63,918 nt of DNA from JALQUL01 sp040382935 (lineage in GTDB: Bacteria > Pseudomonadota > Gammaproteobacteria > Burkholderiales > Burkholderiaceae_C). Numbering within the stretch: the stretch's first letter is position 1; each line of letters opens with the position of its first letter. Positions 33,033 through 41,527 of the stretch are shown piece by piece. The stretch lies in the NCBI GenBank assembly GCA_040382935.1, contig JBEIEP010000017.1:1-63918 (forward strand). Reading direction: 5' to 3'. The notes below the pieces were generated by a model, which searched no databases, was not told where the DNA came from, and saw nothing but the letters and a program-made list of their open reading frames with translations. The translations under genes and the position numbers were made by a program.

Positions 33033-35138
33033 CTAATGGGCGGTGGGATGTGAGTTGGCGGGTGCCGAGCGCAACGCCGGCCGCCCGCTGGCCTCGGCCA
33101 CCACAATGGCCTCTAAAAGGCCTCTGTCGTCTACCGCGCGGGGCATGTATTTTTTGGTGATGCTAGAGGTGACCTGGGGCTGGGCCGCGCCCATGGCCAC
33201 CACGGCTTGTACGGCCCCCTCTTCGGCCAAGCGGGTGGCGGCTGCCAGCGCGGTGGCGGCGTCGGTAAAGCGCTCTGAGCCTAGGGTGGAATGCAAAATA
33301 AATAGGCCGCTGCCGTCGCCCTCTACCACCACCTGGGTTTGCCGCGCCACCACCCCTGTGGCCGCGCCCACGGCATTGGCCACGTCGCAATGCGGGGCAA
33401 ACACCACTTCGCAATGCAGGCGTCGCCCCACCTCGGGGTAGTACACCGAGACCGGGCCACCCACCGCCACCACGGGCAGTGTGGGGGACAGATTAAGGGC
33501 CACCAAGCCCAGCGTGGATTGGCCAGCGCACTGGGCCTCTGCCAAGGAGTTGCCCACCAGGCTAATACCGGCGGCGCACTCCAAAATTAGACGACTGGTA
33601 AGGCGCACGGTTTCGGACCAAATCTCTTGAGCAAAGGCCTGTGTGCGCTCTGCGTTGGGCTGGCGCATGTCTTTAAAGCGGCAGAGCAATTGCAAGCCCA
33701 GCAAGGCCCCCTGGCGTGACCAGTTGGACTGCAAATCCAGCACATGGGAGGCGTCTGAAGGGGTAACGGCCGCCCATTGGATAAGGCCTTTTTTGCGCAG
33801 GGTGGCCAGCAGGCGTTGCGAGGCCACTGAATCGGCCAGTTTTCTGAGGGGTTGCGGTGCGGCGGTGATGCGCGCCAGCAAGGCCGCCTCTTTGCCATTA
33901 ATGTCGTGGGTAAGCTGTACCCGGCCGGTTTGCGCACCAAACGGCAACAGCACAAATTTACCGTGCATGGAGCCGCCCCGGTCCACATCGGCCATATCTG
34001 CTTCTAGCAGGGCCAGGGTTTCGGGGTAACGGGCGCACAGCAAGGACAGCGGCAGGGCGCGTTGTGGCCCCACCTGAATCGCGCCGCCATGGTCCAAGGT
34101 GATTTCGCTATCGCCACCCAGGCCAATGGTTTTAACGTCCACGGCCTTCACCATGGTGCGCCAGCCGCCCACCTCGGCCCCTTCTTCGGTCACGCGGGGC
34201 CGCCCGTTGATCAGCAGGCCTAAATCGGTGGTGGTGCCCCCCATGTCGGACATCACAAAACTGGTTTTACCCGAGAGCCATTGCGCCCCTACCAAACTGG
34301 CGGCCGGGCCCGACAGCACGGTTTCTATGGGGCGTTTGGCCACGGCCTCGGCCAGCGCCAAGGTGCCGTCGCCTTTCACAATCATCAAAGGGCAGGCGAT
34401 GCCCAGGGTTTGCATGGCGTGGCTTACTGCGTCGATCAGGTGGCTAACACGGCTCACCAAACGGGCGTTAAGCGTGGCCGTTAGCGCCCGCCGGGGTGCA
34501 TCTAGGCTGGACGACAACTCAGTAGAAATCGTGACGGGCTTGCCGGTGCGCTGCACCACCAGTTCACGGGCCTGTAGTTCGTGGGCGGGGTTGCGCACGG
34601 CAAATTTGGCGGCAATGGCAAAGGCGTCCACACGCGGGGCCATGGCATCCACGGCGGCGGCCAGCGCGTCCAGGTCCAAGGCCTGTTGCTGCATGCCGGC
34701 GTGGTCGTGCCCACCGGGCACCTGTGCCAGGGCCACCCCCGGAAAGGCCTTGGCAATACCGGTACGAGCGGCCATACCCTCATCAAAACCAATCAGCAAC
34801 ACGCCCACCGCACTACCGTGCCCCTCTACCACGGCGTTGGTGGCCAGCGTGGTGGACACCGAAACCAGCGACACGCTGCCAGGCGAAATGTCGTGCGGCA
34901 GTTGGGCCAGCGCCAAGCGTATGGCCTCTAACACCCCCACCGCCAAATCACCCTTGGTGGTAATGGCCTTGGCCGTGGCCAGCACGGTGTGCGCCCCCGC
35001 CTCAATAATCGCCGCGTCGGTGTAAGTGCCGCCGGTATCGACGCCGATAAAGTATTCTTTGACGCCGATTACCGGGGAGTCTGGCGAAGGTGTAAGGAGT
35101 GAGTCGGTAGAGATCAGCGGGGTAACGGGCGATTGCAC
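33033..35138 (-). CDS. Hydantoinase/oxoprolinase (HyuA) family protein
   Basis: A 701-residue ATP-dependent amidase subunit of the N-methylhydantoinase A / 5-oxoprolinase family. N-terminal phosphate motif GVDTGGTYTDAAI (about 31-43), TTLATNAVVEG (about 95-105), and the second domain with SDMGGTTTDLGL (about 293-304). No HyuB partner is next to it, although the family usually works with one. It lies upstream of the aldehyde dehydrogenase on the same strand, 118 bases away. Some members act alone, so substrate and partner are undetermined. The first 25 residues look poorly conserved and the real start may be a little downstream. Confidence 0.88.
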   Translation of the reverse strand: MQSPVTPLISTDSLLTPSPDSPVIGVKEYFIGVDTGGTYTDAAIIEAGAHTVLATAKAITTKGDLAVGVLEAIRLALAQLPHDISPGSVSLVSVSTTLATNAVVEGHGSAVGVLLIGFDEGMAARTGIAKAFPGVALAQVPGGHDHAGMQQQALDLDALAAAVDAMAPRVDAFAIAAKFAVRNPAHELQARELVVQRTGKPVTISTELSSSLDAPRRALTATLNARLVSRVSHLIDAVSHAMQTLGIACPLMIVKGDGTLALAEAVAKRPIETVLSGPAASLVGAQWLSGKTSFVMSDMGGTTTDLGLLINGRPRVTEEGAEVGGWRTMVKAVDVKTIGLGGDSEITLDHGGAIQVGPQRALPLSLLCARYPETLALLEADMADVDRGGSMHGKFVLLPFGAQTGRVQLTHDINGKEAALLARITAAPQPLRKLADSVASQRLLATLRKKGLIQWAAVTPSDASHVLDLQSNWSRQGALLGLQLLCRFKDMRQPNAERTQAFAQEIWSETVRLTSRLILECAAGISLVGNSLAEAQCAGQSTLGLVALNLSPTLPVVAVGGPVSVYYPEVGRRLHCEVVFAPHCDVANAVGAATGVVARQTQVVVEGDGSGLFILHSTLGSERFTDAATALAAATRLAEEGAVQAVVAMGAAQPQVTSSITKKYMPRAVDDRGLLEAIVVAEASGRPALRSAPANSHPTAH

Positions 35139-35246
35139 AATGGGCCTTGTAGTTGGACTTTAAGCCAATCATACCGGCGCGGCGGGAACGCGATGAATAG
35201 ACCCACAACATCCAAGACTAAAGCCAATCTGATGACGTATGCCATC

Positions 35247-35263
35247 ATTGCTTGCAATGCAAT
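35247..35263. promoter_or_regulatory. Palindromic site before the FitA-like antitoxin gene
   Basis: ATTGCTTGCAATGCAAT has arms ATTGC/GCAAT around TTGCAAT. It lies about 57 bases before the antitoxin start, a usual place for an antitoxin-bound operator. Binding is inferred. Confidence 0.4.
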
Positions 35264-35319
35264 CATTGAGTAAAATGGCCAATTTGCAAACTCATTCCAT
35301 TTCCAACCAAGGCAAGATC

Positions 35320-35562
35320 ATGGGCAGCCTCACCATACGCAATATTGAAGACGACGTTAAACAGCGACTCAGGGTTCGGGCCGCCGGAAATGGGCGCTCT
35401 ATGGAAGAAGAGGCCCGAGACATTTTGCGCCGCCTACTGGGCCAGGACCCGCCCGCGCCCAACTTAGCGACCTCGATACGCGGGCGGATGAAGCCCTCTG
35501 CCCGCGCTGATATTGCGATTGCCGTCAGAGAGCCTATGCGTGAGCCTGTGATCTTGAAATAG
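35320..35562 (+). CDS. FitA/VapB-like ribbon-helix-helix antitoxin
   Basis: An 80-residue protein with an Arc-type N-terminus (MGSLTIRNIEDDVKQRLRVR) and the conserved RSMEEEARDILRRLL helix of FitA-like antitoxins. The C-terminal tail would wrap around the PIN toxin. Start chosen at 35320 because AAGGCAAG precedes it and it gives the family N-terminus; upstream ATGs exist in frame. It precedes the toxin gene by eight bases. Confidence 0.85.
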   Translation: MGSLTIRNIEDDVKQRLRVRAAGNGRSMEEEARDILRRLLGQDPPAPNLATSIRGRMKPSARADIAIAVREPMREPVILK

Positions 35563-35570
35563 AGGTGACC

Positions 35571-35993
35571 ATGATTGTTCTGGATACCAATGTTCTGTCG
35601 GAACTGTTACGCCCCTCACCCGACCAAGAGGTTGAACGTTGGCTGGGCGCACAAGACGGTAAAACCATCTTTTTTACCAGCGTGGGAGAGGCAGAGCTAC
35701 GGCACGGCGTTGCAATTCTTGCGGCAGGTCGCAAGCGCAGCGCATTGGCCCATGCCATAGAAGACATCTTGAACGAGGATTTTCGTGGGCGGATTCTGCC
35801 CTTTGATCGCGCTGCCGCCCACGCCTACGCAACGATTGCGGCAAAACGGCGCGCCGCCGGTCGGCCTATTAGCCAGTTTGACTGCCAAATCGCCGCCATC
35901 GCATTAGCGCACCGCTTTGCCGTGGCCACCCGCAATACCGAGGACTTTAAGGGCTGTGACGTCGAGGTTATCAACCCTTGGTTACCGACCTGA
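35571..35993 (+). CDS. FitB/VapC-like PIN-domain toxin
   Basis: A 140-residue PIN-domain ribonuclease. Acidic metal ligands are visible: Asp5 in IVLDTNVLSELL, Glu43 region in VGEAELRHG, Asp in SQFDCQIAAIALAH and Asp in RNTEDF. Start at the ATG at 35571, with GAGGTG just upstream; a GTG at 35565 is also in frame. With the antitoxin it forms a VapBC-type pair, closest in pattern to FitAB, where the toxin cleaves RNA when unbound. Confidence 0.87.
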   Translation: MIVLDTNVLSELLRPSPDQEVERWLGAQDGKTIFFTSVGEAELRHGVAILAAGRKRSALAHAIEDILNEDFRGRILPFDRAAAHAYATIAAKRRAAGRPISQFDCQIAAIALAHRFAVATRNTEDFKGCDVEVINPWLPT

Positions 35994-36091
35994 TGGTTGG
36001 CGCAGTCACGCAAGCACTCGCCAAAACCACACGTTAACGCCATACTTCGAAAATTCGCTCAACTCTTTCACCCCAATCGTACCCATCGCCC

Positions 36092-38140
36092 ATGAAAACC
36101 CGTACCCGATTCCCCAAAAAAATCCAGGAAACCACCAACTTTTTTATCACCTTGGCCGATGGCACTCAACTGGCGGCGCGGATGTGGATGCCCACCGACG
36201 CCCATAAAAAGCCGGTGCCCGCTATTTTGGAATACCTGCCCTACCGCAAGCGTGACGGCACCATTGTGCGTGACGCCTTAACCCACCCGTATTTAGCGGG
36301 CCACGGTTATGCGTGCTTGCGAGTGGACATGCGGGGCAACGGGGATTCGGACGGGGTGATGCTGGACGAATACGTAGAACAAGAATTGGCCGATTGCGAA
36401 GAGGTGATTGCCTGGATTGCGGCCCAGCCCTGGTGCACCGGCAACGTGGGCATGATGGGGATTTCTTGGGGCGGCTTTAATGGTTTGCAGGTGGCGGCAC
36501 GGCAACCCAAGGCCTTAAAAGCCATCATTACGCTGTGTTCAACCGACGACCGCTACACCGACGACATCCATTACAAAGGCGGTTGCCTGTTGTCAGAAAA
36601 CATGGGCTGGTCGGCCACCATGCTGGCTTATTCGTCACGCCCAGCTGACCCTGCCTTGGTGGGCGATGCCTGGTACGAGCAATGGCTGGAACGCCTAAAG
36701 GCCGAACCCCTGCTGGCCATTGAATGGCTCAAACACCCCCACCGCGATGCGTATTGGAAGCATGGCTCGGTCAACCAAGATATAGGCGCTATCAAAGCGG
36801 CGGTGCTGGCCGTGGGTGGGTGGAACGACGCCTACACCAACACGGTGCCCCGCTTGGTCGCTAGCCTGCAATCGCCCACCAAAGGCATTATTGGCCCCTG
36901 GGCGCACAAGTACCCGCACTTTGCCGTGCCCGAGCCCCGCATTGGCTTTTTGCAAGAGGCGCTGCGCTGGTGGGACCAGTGGCTTAAAGGCATCAACACC
37001 GGGGTGCAAAACGACCCCGCGTTTCGCACTTACATCATGGATGTGCAACGCCCTGGGGCCTCTATTTCTCACATCAGCGGGCGCTGGGTGGCTGACCAGC
37101 AATGGCGCGGCCCGCAGATCAAAACCGCACGGTACGGCCTGAGCAATGGGCAGCTTGCCCCCTTGGCCTTGGATGCCCGCCTTAAGGCGAGCAAGTCCAC
37201 CCGCGATTGGGTGGACTTGCAGTCGCCCCAAACCACTGGGGCCGACAGCGGCGAGTACTGCATTATTTGGTTAGGCCCCGAGTTTGCAGGTGACCAGCGC
37301 ACCGACGATGCCCACTCGCTGTGCTTTGAAACCTCACCCCTTGCCAAAGACCACGACCTGGTGGGCGCTCCCCTGCTCAAACTGCGCTTTAGCACAGATC
37401 AGCCGGTGGCCCAAGTGGCGGTGCGCCTAAACGCCGTTTGGCCCGATGGGGCCAGCACACGCTTGACCTATGCCGTGCGCAACCTGTGCCATCCCGATAC
37501 CGGTCCTGGCCACGACCACCCGCAAGCACTGGTGCCAGGGGCCATTAACACCATCGCCATCCAGTTGGACGATGTGGCCTACCGCCTGCCCAAGGGTTGC
37601 CGCCTGCGCTTGGCGATCTCTACTGCTTACTGGCCTTTGATCTGGCCTACGCCAGTGGCTGCCACCGTCAAAGTAGACACCCAGGGTTCCAGCCTTGAGC
37701 TGCCGATGCGCAGCGCCGTCAAAAAAGAAATTCCTGTTTCTTTTGAGCCGCCCGAGTCCGCCCCACCCGTGCAACAAACGGTGTTGCAAGCGCCTAACAA
37801 CCAACGCACTCTACTGATCAACCAAGCCACACGCGAGCAAACGCTGAACATCGTGGACGACTTTGGCCGCTACCGCATCAACGAGCACGGCCTAGAGTAC
37901 GCCGCCTGCGCCCGCGAGACCTACCGCATACAGCCCAACGACCCGCTCTCGGCGGTACAAGAATGCCACTGGACCGAGCGACGCGCCCGGGGTGATTGGT
38001 CGGTACGCACCGAGACCTACTCCAAAATGACCGCCAGCAAAACCCACTGGCATGTGACAGGGCGGCTAGAGGCTTACCGGGGTGACGCGTTGGTGTTTTC
38101 CAAGGATTGGGATGAGAAGGTGAAGCGGCGCTTGGTGTGA
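36092..38140 (+). CDS. CocE/NonD-family hydrolase
   Basis: Serine hydrolase of 682 residues in the CocE / X-prolyl dipeptidyl-peptidase family. The nucleophile elbow is GISWGGFNG (Ser near residue 129). Strands around RVDMRGNGDSDG and GWNDAYTN are typical, and a C-terminal jelly-roll domain (from about 340, with RLRLAISTAYWPL) is present. It lacks a signal peptide, so it is probably cytoplasmic. It stands alone between the TA pair and slyX; substrate unknown, with small acyl esters or X-Pro peptides being family activities. Confidence 0.88.
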   Translation: MKTRTRFPKKIQETTNFFITLADGTQLAARMWMPTDAHKKPVPAILEYLPYRKRDGTIVRDALTHPYLAGHGYACLRVDMRGNGDSDGVMLDEYVEQELADCEEVIAWIAAQPWCTGNVGMMGISWGGFNGLQVAARQPKALKAIITLCSTDDRYTDDIHYKGGCLLSENMGWSATMLAYSSRPADPALVGDAWYEQWLERLKAEPLLAIEWLKHPHRDAYWKHGSVNQDIGAIKAAVLAVGGWNDAYTNTVPRLVASLQSPTKGIIGPWAHKYPHFAVPEPRIGFLQEALRWWDQWLKGINTGVQNDPAFRTYIMDVQRPGASISHISGRWVADQQWRGPQIKTARYGLSNGQLAPLALDARLKASKSTRDWVDLQSPQTTGADSGEYCIIWLGPEFAGDQRTDDAHSLCFETSPLAKDHDLVGAPLLKLRFSTDQPVAQVAVRLNAVWPDGASTRLTYAVRNLCHPDTGPGHDHPQALVPGAINTIAIQLDDVAYRLPKGCRLRLAISTAYWPLIWPTPVAATVKVDTQGSSLELPMRSAVKKEIPVSFEPPESAPPVQQTVLQAPNNQRTLLINQATREQTLNIVDDFGRYRINEHGLEYAACARETYRIQPNDPLSAVQECHWTERRARGDWSVRTETYSKMTASKTHWHVTGRLEAYRGDALVFSKDWDEKVKRRLV

Positions 38141-38172
38141 TCCATGCGCTGTAAGCACACCCAAGAATCGTT

Positions 38173-38427
38173 ATGACACCAACACCTGACTTTGTCGAAC
38201 CGGCGCTAAACGAACGCATAGTGGACTTGGAAATCAAAATCAGCTTTATGCAAGACCTGCTGGAAACGCTTAACCGCCAGGTGTACGAACAGCAACGCCA
38301 GTTGGACCAAATGACAAAGGCCGTGCAGGTATTGCGTGATCAAGGGTCTACCAACGGCAATGCGTCTAGGCTAGACCCGGCAGGTGGCTTTACGTACCCA
38401 GCTGCTGAGCGTCCGCCGCATTACTAG
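38173..38427 (+). CDS. slyX: SlyX family protein
   Basis: An 84-residue coiled-coil protein with the SlyX pattern: ERIVDLEIKISFMQDLLETL followed by NRQVYEQQRQLDQM and a C-terminal PPHY (in RPPHY). Cellular role is unknown; in E. coli it is named from its place beside slyD. It ends close to the convergent MarR gene. Confidence 0.88.
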   Translation: MTPTPDFVEPALNERIVDLEIKISFMQDLLETLNRQVYEQQRQLDQMTKAVQVLRDQGSTNGNASRLDPAGGFTYPAAERPPHY

Positions 38428-38445
38428 GCGCAATCGCGCCCATCT

Positions 38446-38904
38446 TCAGGCCTGTGGCGCATGCACCTTCTTGAGCAACCGAATCAAGGTCGCCTTTTCA
38501 GTCGCGGTAAGGCGGGCCGCCACGGTGTCTTCAAGAGCTGCAACGGTGGACTCGGCTTGGGTGAGCATGGCTTCGCCGCTGGGGGTGAGGTGCAGGCTGT
38601 GGGCGCGACCATCGGATTGGTGCTCGCGCCGCTCTATCCAACCGCGCTTTTGCAGGCTTTTGATAATGCCCACCAGATTGGGGGGTTGGATGTCTAGCAC
38701 CGAACACAGTTGGCGCGAGGTAATGCCGGGGTTGTGGGCAATGAGTGACAACACAGAAAACTTGACCGGCTTTAAGCCCAAGGGCTGCATGCCCTCTAAA
38801 AACACGGCAATTGCTTTAAGGGACACGCGCCGGGCGTTGTAGCCCAGCAGCGTTTCTAAAAATTGGGTGTCTATTACGTCAACGGACGTGGCCTGCTTGG
38901 TCAT
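38446..38904 (-). CDS. MarR-family transcriptional regulator
   Basis: A 152-residue winged helix regulator. The recognition region is GITSRQLCSVLDIQPPNLVGIIKSLQKRGWIER with a wing after it (positions 38610-38715 approximately), and dimer helices flank it. Start at 38904 gives MTKQATS and avoids running into the amidohydrolase remnant. It sits next to remnants of ferulate-type catabolic genes, where MarR repressors such as FerR/CouR usually respond to the CoA thioester. It may have lost its targets. Confidence 0.86.
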   Translation of the reverse strand: MTKQATSVDVIDTQFLETLLGYNARRVSLKAIAVFLEGMQPLGLKPVKFSVLSLIAHNPGITSRQLCSVLDIQPPNLVGIIKSLQKRGWIERREHQSDGRAHSLHLTPSGEAMLTQAESTVAALEDTVAARLTATEKATLIRLLKKVHAPQA

Positions 38905-38914
38905 CCAAATATTC

Positions 38915-39206
38915 CTATGCGCCCAATCCCAATAGGCGCACTGCATTGTCCTTCAAGATGCCCGGCATCACCTGCGGCTTAAAGCCTGCCTCTTGCGCGT
39001 CTTTCATCCAACGGTCGGGGGTGATAAGGGGGTAGTCGCTGCCAAACAGCACGCGGTCTTTAAGCAGGGTGTTGGCGTACTGAATCAACTGCTTGGGGAA
39101 GTACTTGGGGCTCCAGCCCGACAGGTCAATCCACACATTGGGTTTGTGCGTGGCCACCGACAAAGCCTCGTCCTGCCACGGAAAACTGGGGTGAGCCATG
39201 ACGTTT
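38915..39206 (-). pseudogene. Amidohydrolase C-terminal remnant
   Basis: About 95 residues from the end of a TIM-barrel amidohydrolase (amidohydrolase 2 family): AHPSFPWQDEALSVATHKPN, DLSGWSPKYFP and the late metal-site motif LFGSDYPLI. The N-terminal two thirds are missing. The frame further upstream is antisense to the CoA synthetase remnant and not homologous. The break lies around 39199-39206, exactly where the opposing gene also begins. Not functional as it stands. Confidence 0.75.
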
Positions 39207-40397
39207 ACCTCAGGCTCTACCAAAAGCCCTAAGGGCGTCATTAACACCCAGCGCATGTGGTGTGCCAACCAACAGCAAATGCGCCAGTCCATGCCCATGT
39301 TAGCCGAGCAGCCTCCGGTACTGGTGGACTGGTTGCCATGGAACCACACTTTTGGTGGCAACCACAACTTTGGCCTGACGCTGTACAACGGCGGCACCCT
39401 CTATATTGACGACGGCAAGCCCGTGCCCGCGCTAATGGGCGAGACCCTGCGCAACCTACGCGAGATTGCGCCCACGGTGTACTTCAACGTGCCCACGGGG
39501 TTTGAAGCGATTGCGCTGGCCTTGCAAAGCGATGCGACGCTCAGGCGTAATTTGCTGTCCCGCGTCAAAATGTTTTTTTACGCCGGTGCTGCCTTGGCCC
39601 AACCGATTTGGGATGCCCTACATGCCAGCCAAGAGCAAGAAATTGGCGAACGCATTGTGATGACCACAGGCCTTGGCATGACCGAGTCCGGCCCCTTTGC
39701 TTTGTTTGTGACCAACCCCAACGTGAAAGCGGGCGACTTGGGAGTACCCACCGCCGGCCTAGAGATCAAACTGGTGCCCAGCGGCGACAAAACCGAGGTG
39801 CGCTACAAAGGCCCTAATGTGACCCCCGGCTACTGGCGCGCGGCCCAAGAGACGGCCGAGCATTTTGACGAAGAAGGCTTTTTTATCACTGGCGACGCGG
39901 TCAAGTGGATAGACCCAAATGACATTCACCAGGGCCTTAAATTTGATGGGCGTATTGCCGAGGACTTCAAGCTGGCCACAGGCACCTTTGTGAGTGTGGG
40001 GCCACTGGGCAGCAAAATCATCGCCGCCTGTGCCCCCTACGTACAAGACGCTGTGATTCCCGGCATTAACCTAAAAGAAGTGGGGGCCATGCTGTTCCCC
40101 ACCCCGGCCATTCGGCGCCTGTGCGATTTACCTGCAAGCGCCAGCTTGCAAGCCGTTTTGCAAAGCGCGGGTGTACGGGCGTTTTTACAAGAGCGCATCA
40201 ACCAGTTGGCCGACAGCGGCCTAGGCAGCGCCTCGCGCGTGGCACGCGCCGTGGTATTGGCCGACCCGCCGTCAATAGACAAAGGCGAGGTGACCGACAA
40301 AGGCTCGATTAACCAACGCGCCGTTTTACGCCACCGCGATGCCTTGGTCACTGCCTTGCACGATGGATCTCTTGAGGGTATTTACCTTCCCCAATAA
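39198..40397 (+). pseudogene. Feruloyl-CoA synthetase-like gene lacking its 5' part
   Basis: The frame of 399 codons starts inside the AMP-binding P-loop (TFTSGSTKSPKGV) and continues to the normal end. Further adenylate-forming motifs are present: NVPTGFEA, TGLGMTESGP, YKGPNVTPGYW and FFITGDAVKW. Intact relatives such as feruloyl-CoA synthetases are about 200 residues longer at the N-terminus. The P-loop also has Lys where Gly is usual (STKSPKG). The missing part ends exactly where the opposing amidohydrolase is cut. Expression from ATG 39198 would give an incomplete enzyme. Confidence 0.78.
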
Positions 40398-40474
40398 ACC
40401 CACCAAGTTCACGTTCAACACTTTTTGCTCTCAACTTTTTCTGTTCGCTTTCACTCAAAACCTAGGAGACATTT

Positions 40475-41467
40475 ATGACCAACCGTCGACAATTTATTCA
40501 AGCCGGTACAGCCGGTGCCCTGCTGGCCGCAATGGGCCAGCACAGCGTATTTGCCCAATCATTGGAGCAAGTCAAAATCGTGAACGGCTTCCCGGCCGGT
40601 GGCACTGCTGATACCACGAGCCGCCGTGTAGGTGACAAGCTGGGTGGCAGCGCCTACACCAAGAACGCTGCAGTGGTCGAGAACAAAACGGGCGCAGCAG
40701 GCCGCATCGCGGTAGAAGCCGTTAAAACCGCACCCGCCGATGGCTCGGTGTTGTTGCTCACCCCTTACTCCATGATGTCCATCTACCCCCACATCTACAG
40801 CAAACTGAGCTACGACCCGTTCAAGGATTTTGCGCCTGTGGCACTGGGTTCTATGCTCACCCACGGCTTGGCGGTGGGGCCAATGGTGCCTGCCAGCGTC
40901 AAAACGGTAAAGGACTATTTGGCCTGGGCCAAAGCCAATCCCAAAGACGCCAGCTACGGTTCACCTGCCGCAGGCTCTACCCCTCACTTCTTGGGCGCGC
41001 TGCTGGGCCTGAACAACAACGTGGACCTCAAACACATCCCGTATCGCGGCTCTGTGCCCGGCGTGGCCGATGTGATTGGCGGCCAATTGGCCTCTATGTT
41101 CACCCCCCACGGCGACTTTTTGGCCAACCACCGCGCGGGCAAGCTGCGCATATTGGCCACCTCTGGCAGAACCCGCTCACCCTTCGTGCCAGAAGTCCCC
41201 ACTTTTGCCGAGCAGGGTTTCCCAGAACTGGTCGTTGAAGAATGGTTTGGCTTTTACGCCCCGGCCAAAACCCCAACGGCCACCATCAACAACGCCAACG
41301 CTGCCATCAATGCCGCGCTCAAAGACAAGTCTGTCATTGACAGCCTGGCCCTGTCAGGCCTGGTCCCCCTGGGCGGCACCCCAGAGGCCATGGCAAAAGA
41401 CATGATGGTCCAATACGAAGCCTGGGGCCCCATCGTTAAACGCATTGGGTTTACCGCCGAATCCTAA
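40475..41467 (+). CDS. Bug/TctC-family tripartite tricarboxylate transporter substrate-binding protein
   Basis: Periplasmic solute receptor of 330 residues. The signal is Tat-like (NRRQFIQAGTAGALLAA) with a cleavage site near FAQS. Family motifs: IVNGFPAGGTADTTSRRVGD, NKTGAAGRIAVEAVK, and the late AEQGFPELVVEEWFGFYAP. Such proteins deliver carboxylates and aromatic acids to TctAB, but no tctA or tctB adjoins it, which is usual in Burkholderiales where Bug genes are numerous. It follows the truncated CoA synthetase by 78 bases and may have belonged to that catabolic cluster. Confidence 0.92.
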   Translation: MTNRRQFIQAGTAGALLAAMGQHSVFAQSLEQVKIVNGFPAGGTADTTSRRVGDKLGGSAYTKNAAVVENKTGAAGRIAVEAVKTAPADGSVLLLTPYSMMSIYPHIYSKLSYDPFKDFAPVALGSMLTHGLAVGPMVPASVKTVKDYLAWAKANPKDASYGSPAAGSTPHFLGALLGLNNNVDLKHIPYRGSVPGVADVIGGQLASMFTPHGDFLANHRAGKLRILATSGRTRSPFVPEVPTFAEQGFPELVVEEWFGFYAPAKTPTATINNANAAINAALKDKSVIDSLALSGLVPLGGTPEAMAKDMMVQYEAWGPIVKRIGFTAES

Positions 41468-41484
41468 GCCGGTTAGCCTTGGCT

Positions 41485-41522
41485 AAAAAGCCCCTTGGCC
41501 TGGTTGGTCTTGGGGCTTTTTT
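41485..41522. terminator. Bidirectional terminator
   Basis: AAAAAGCCCC and GGGGCTTTTTT form an eight-base-pair or longer hairpin, with T-runs in either direction. It separates the convergent Bug receptor gene and hsdM. Confidence 0.8.
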
Positions 41523-41527
41523 GTGGG

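Noticed and set aside
34099..35025. Long plus-strand frame antisense to the hydantoinase gene
   Set aside because: Composition is that of a G+C-rich shadow frame; the opposite strand encodes a clear HyuA family protein.
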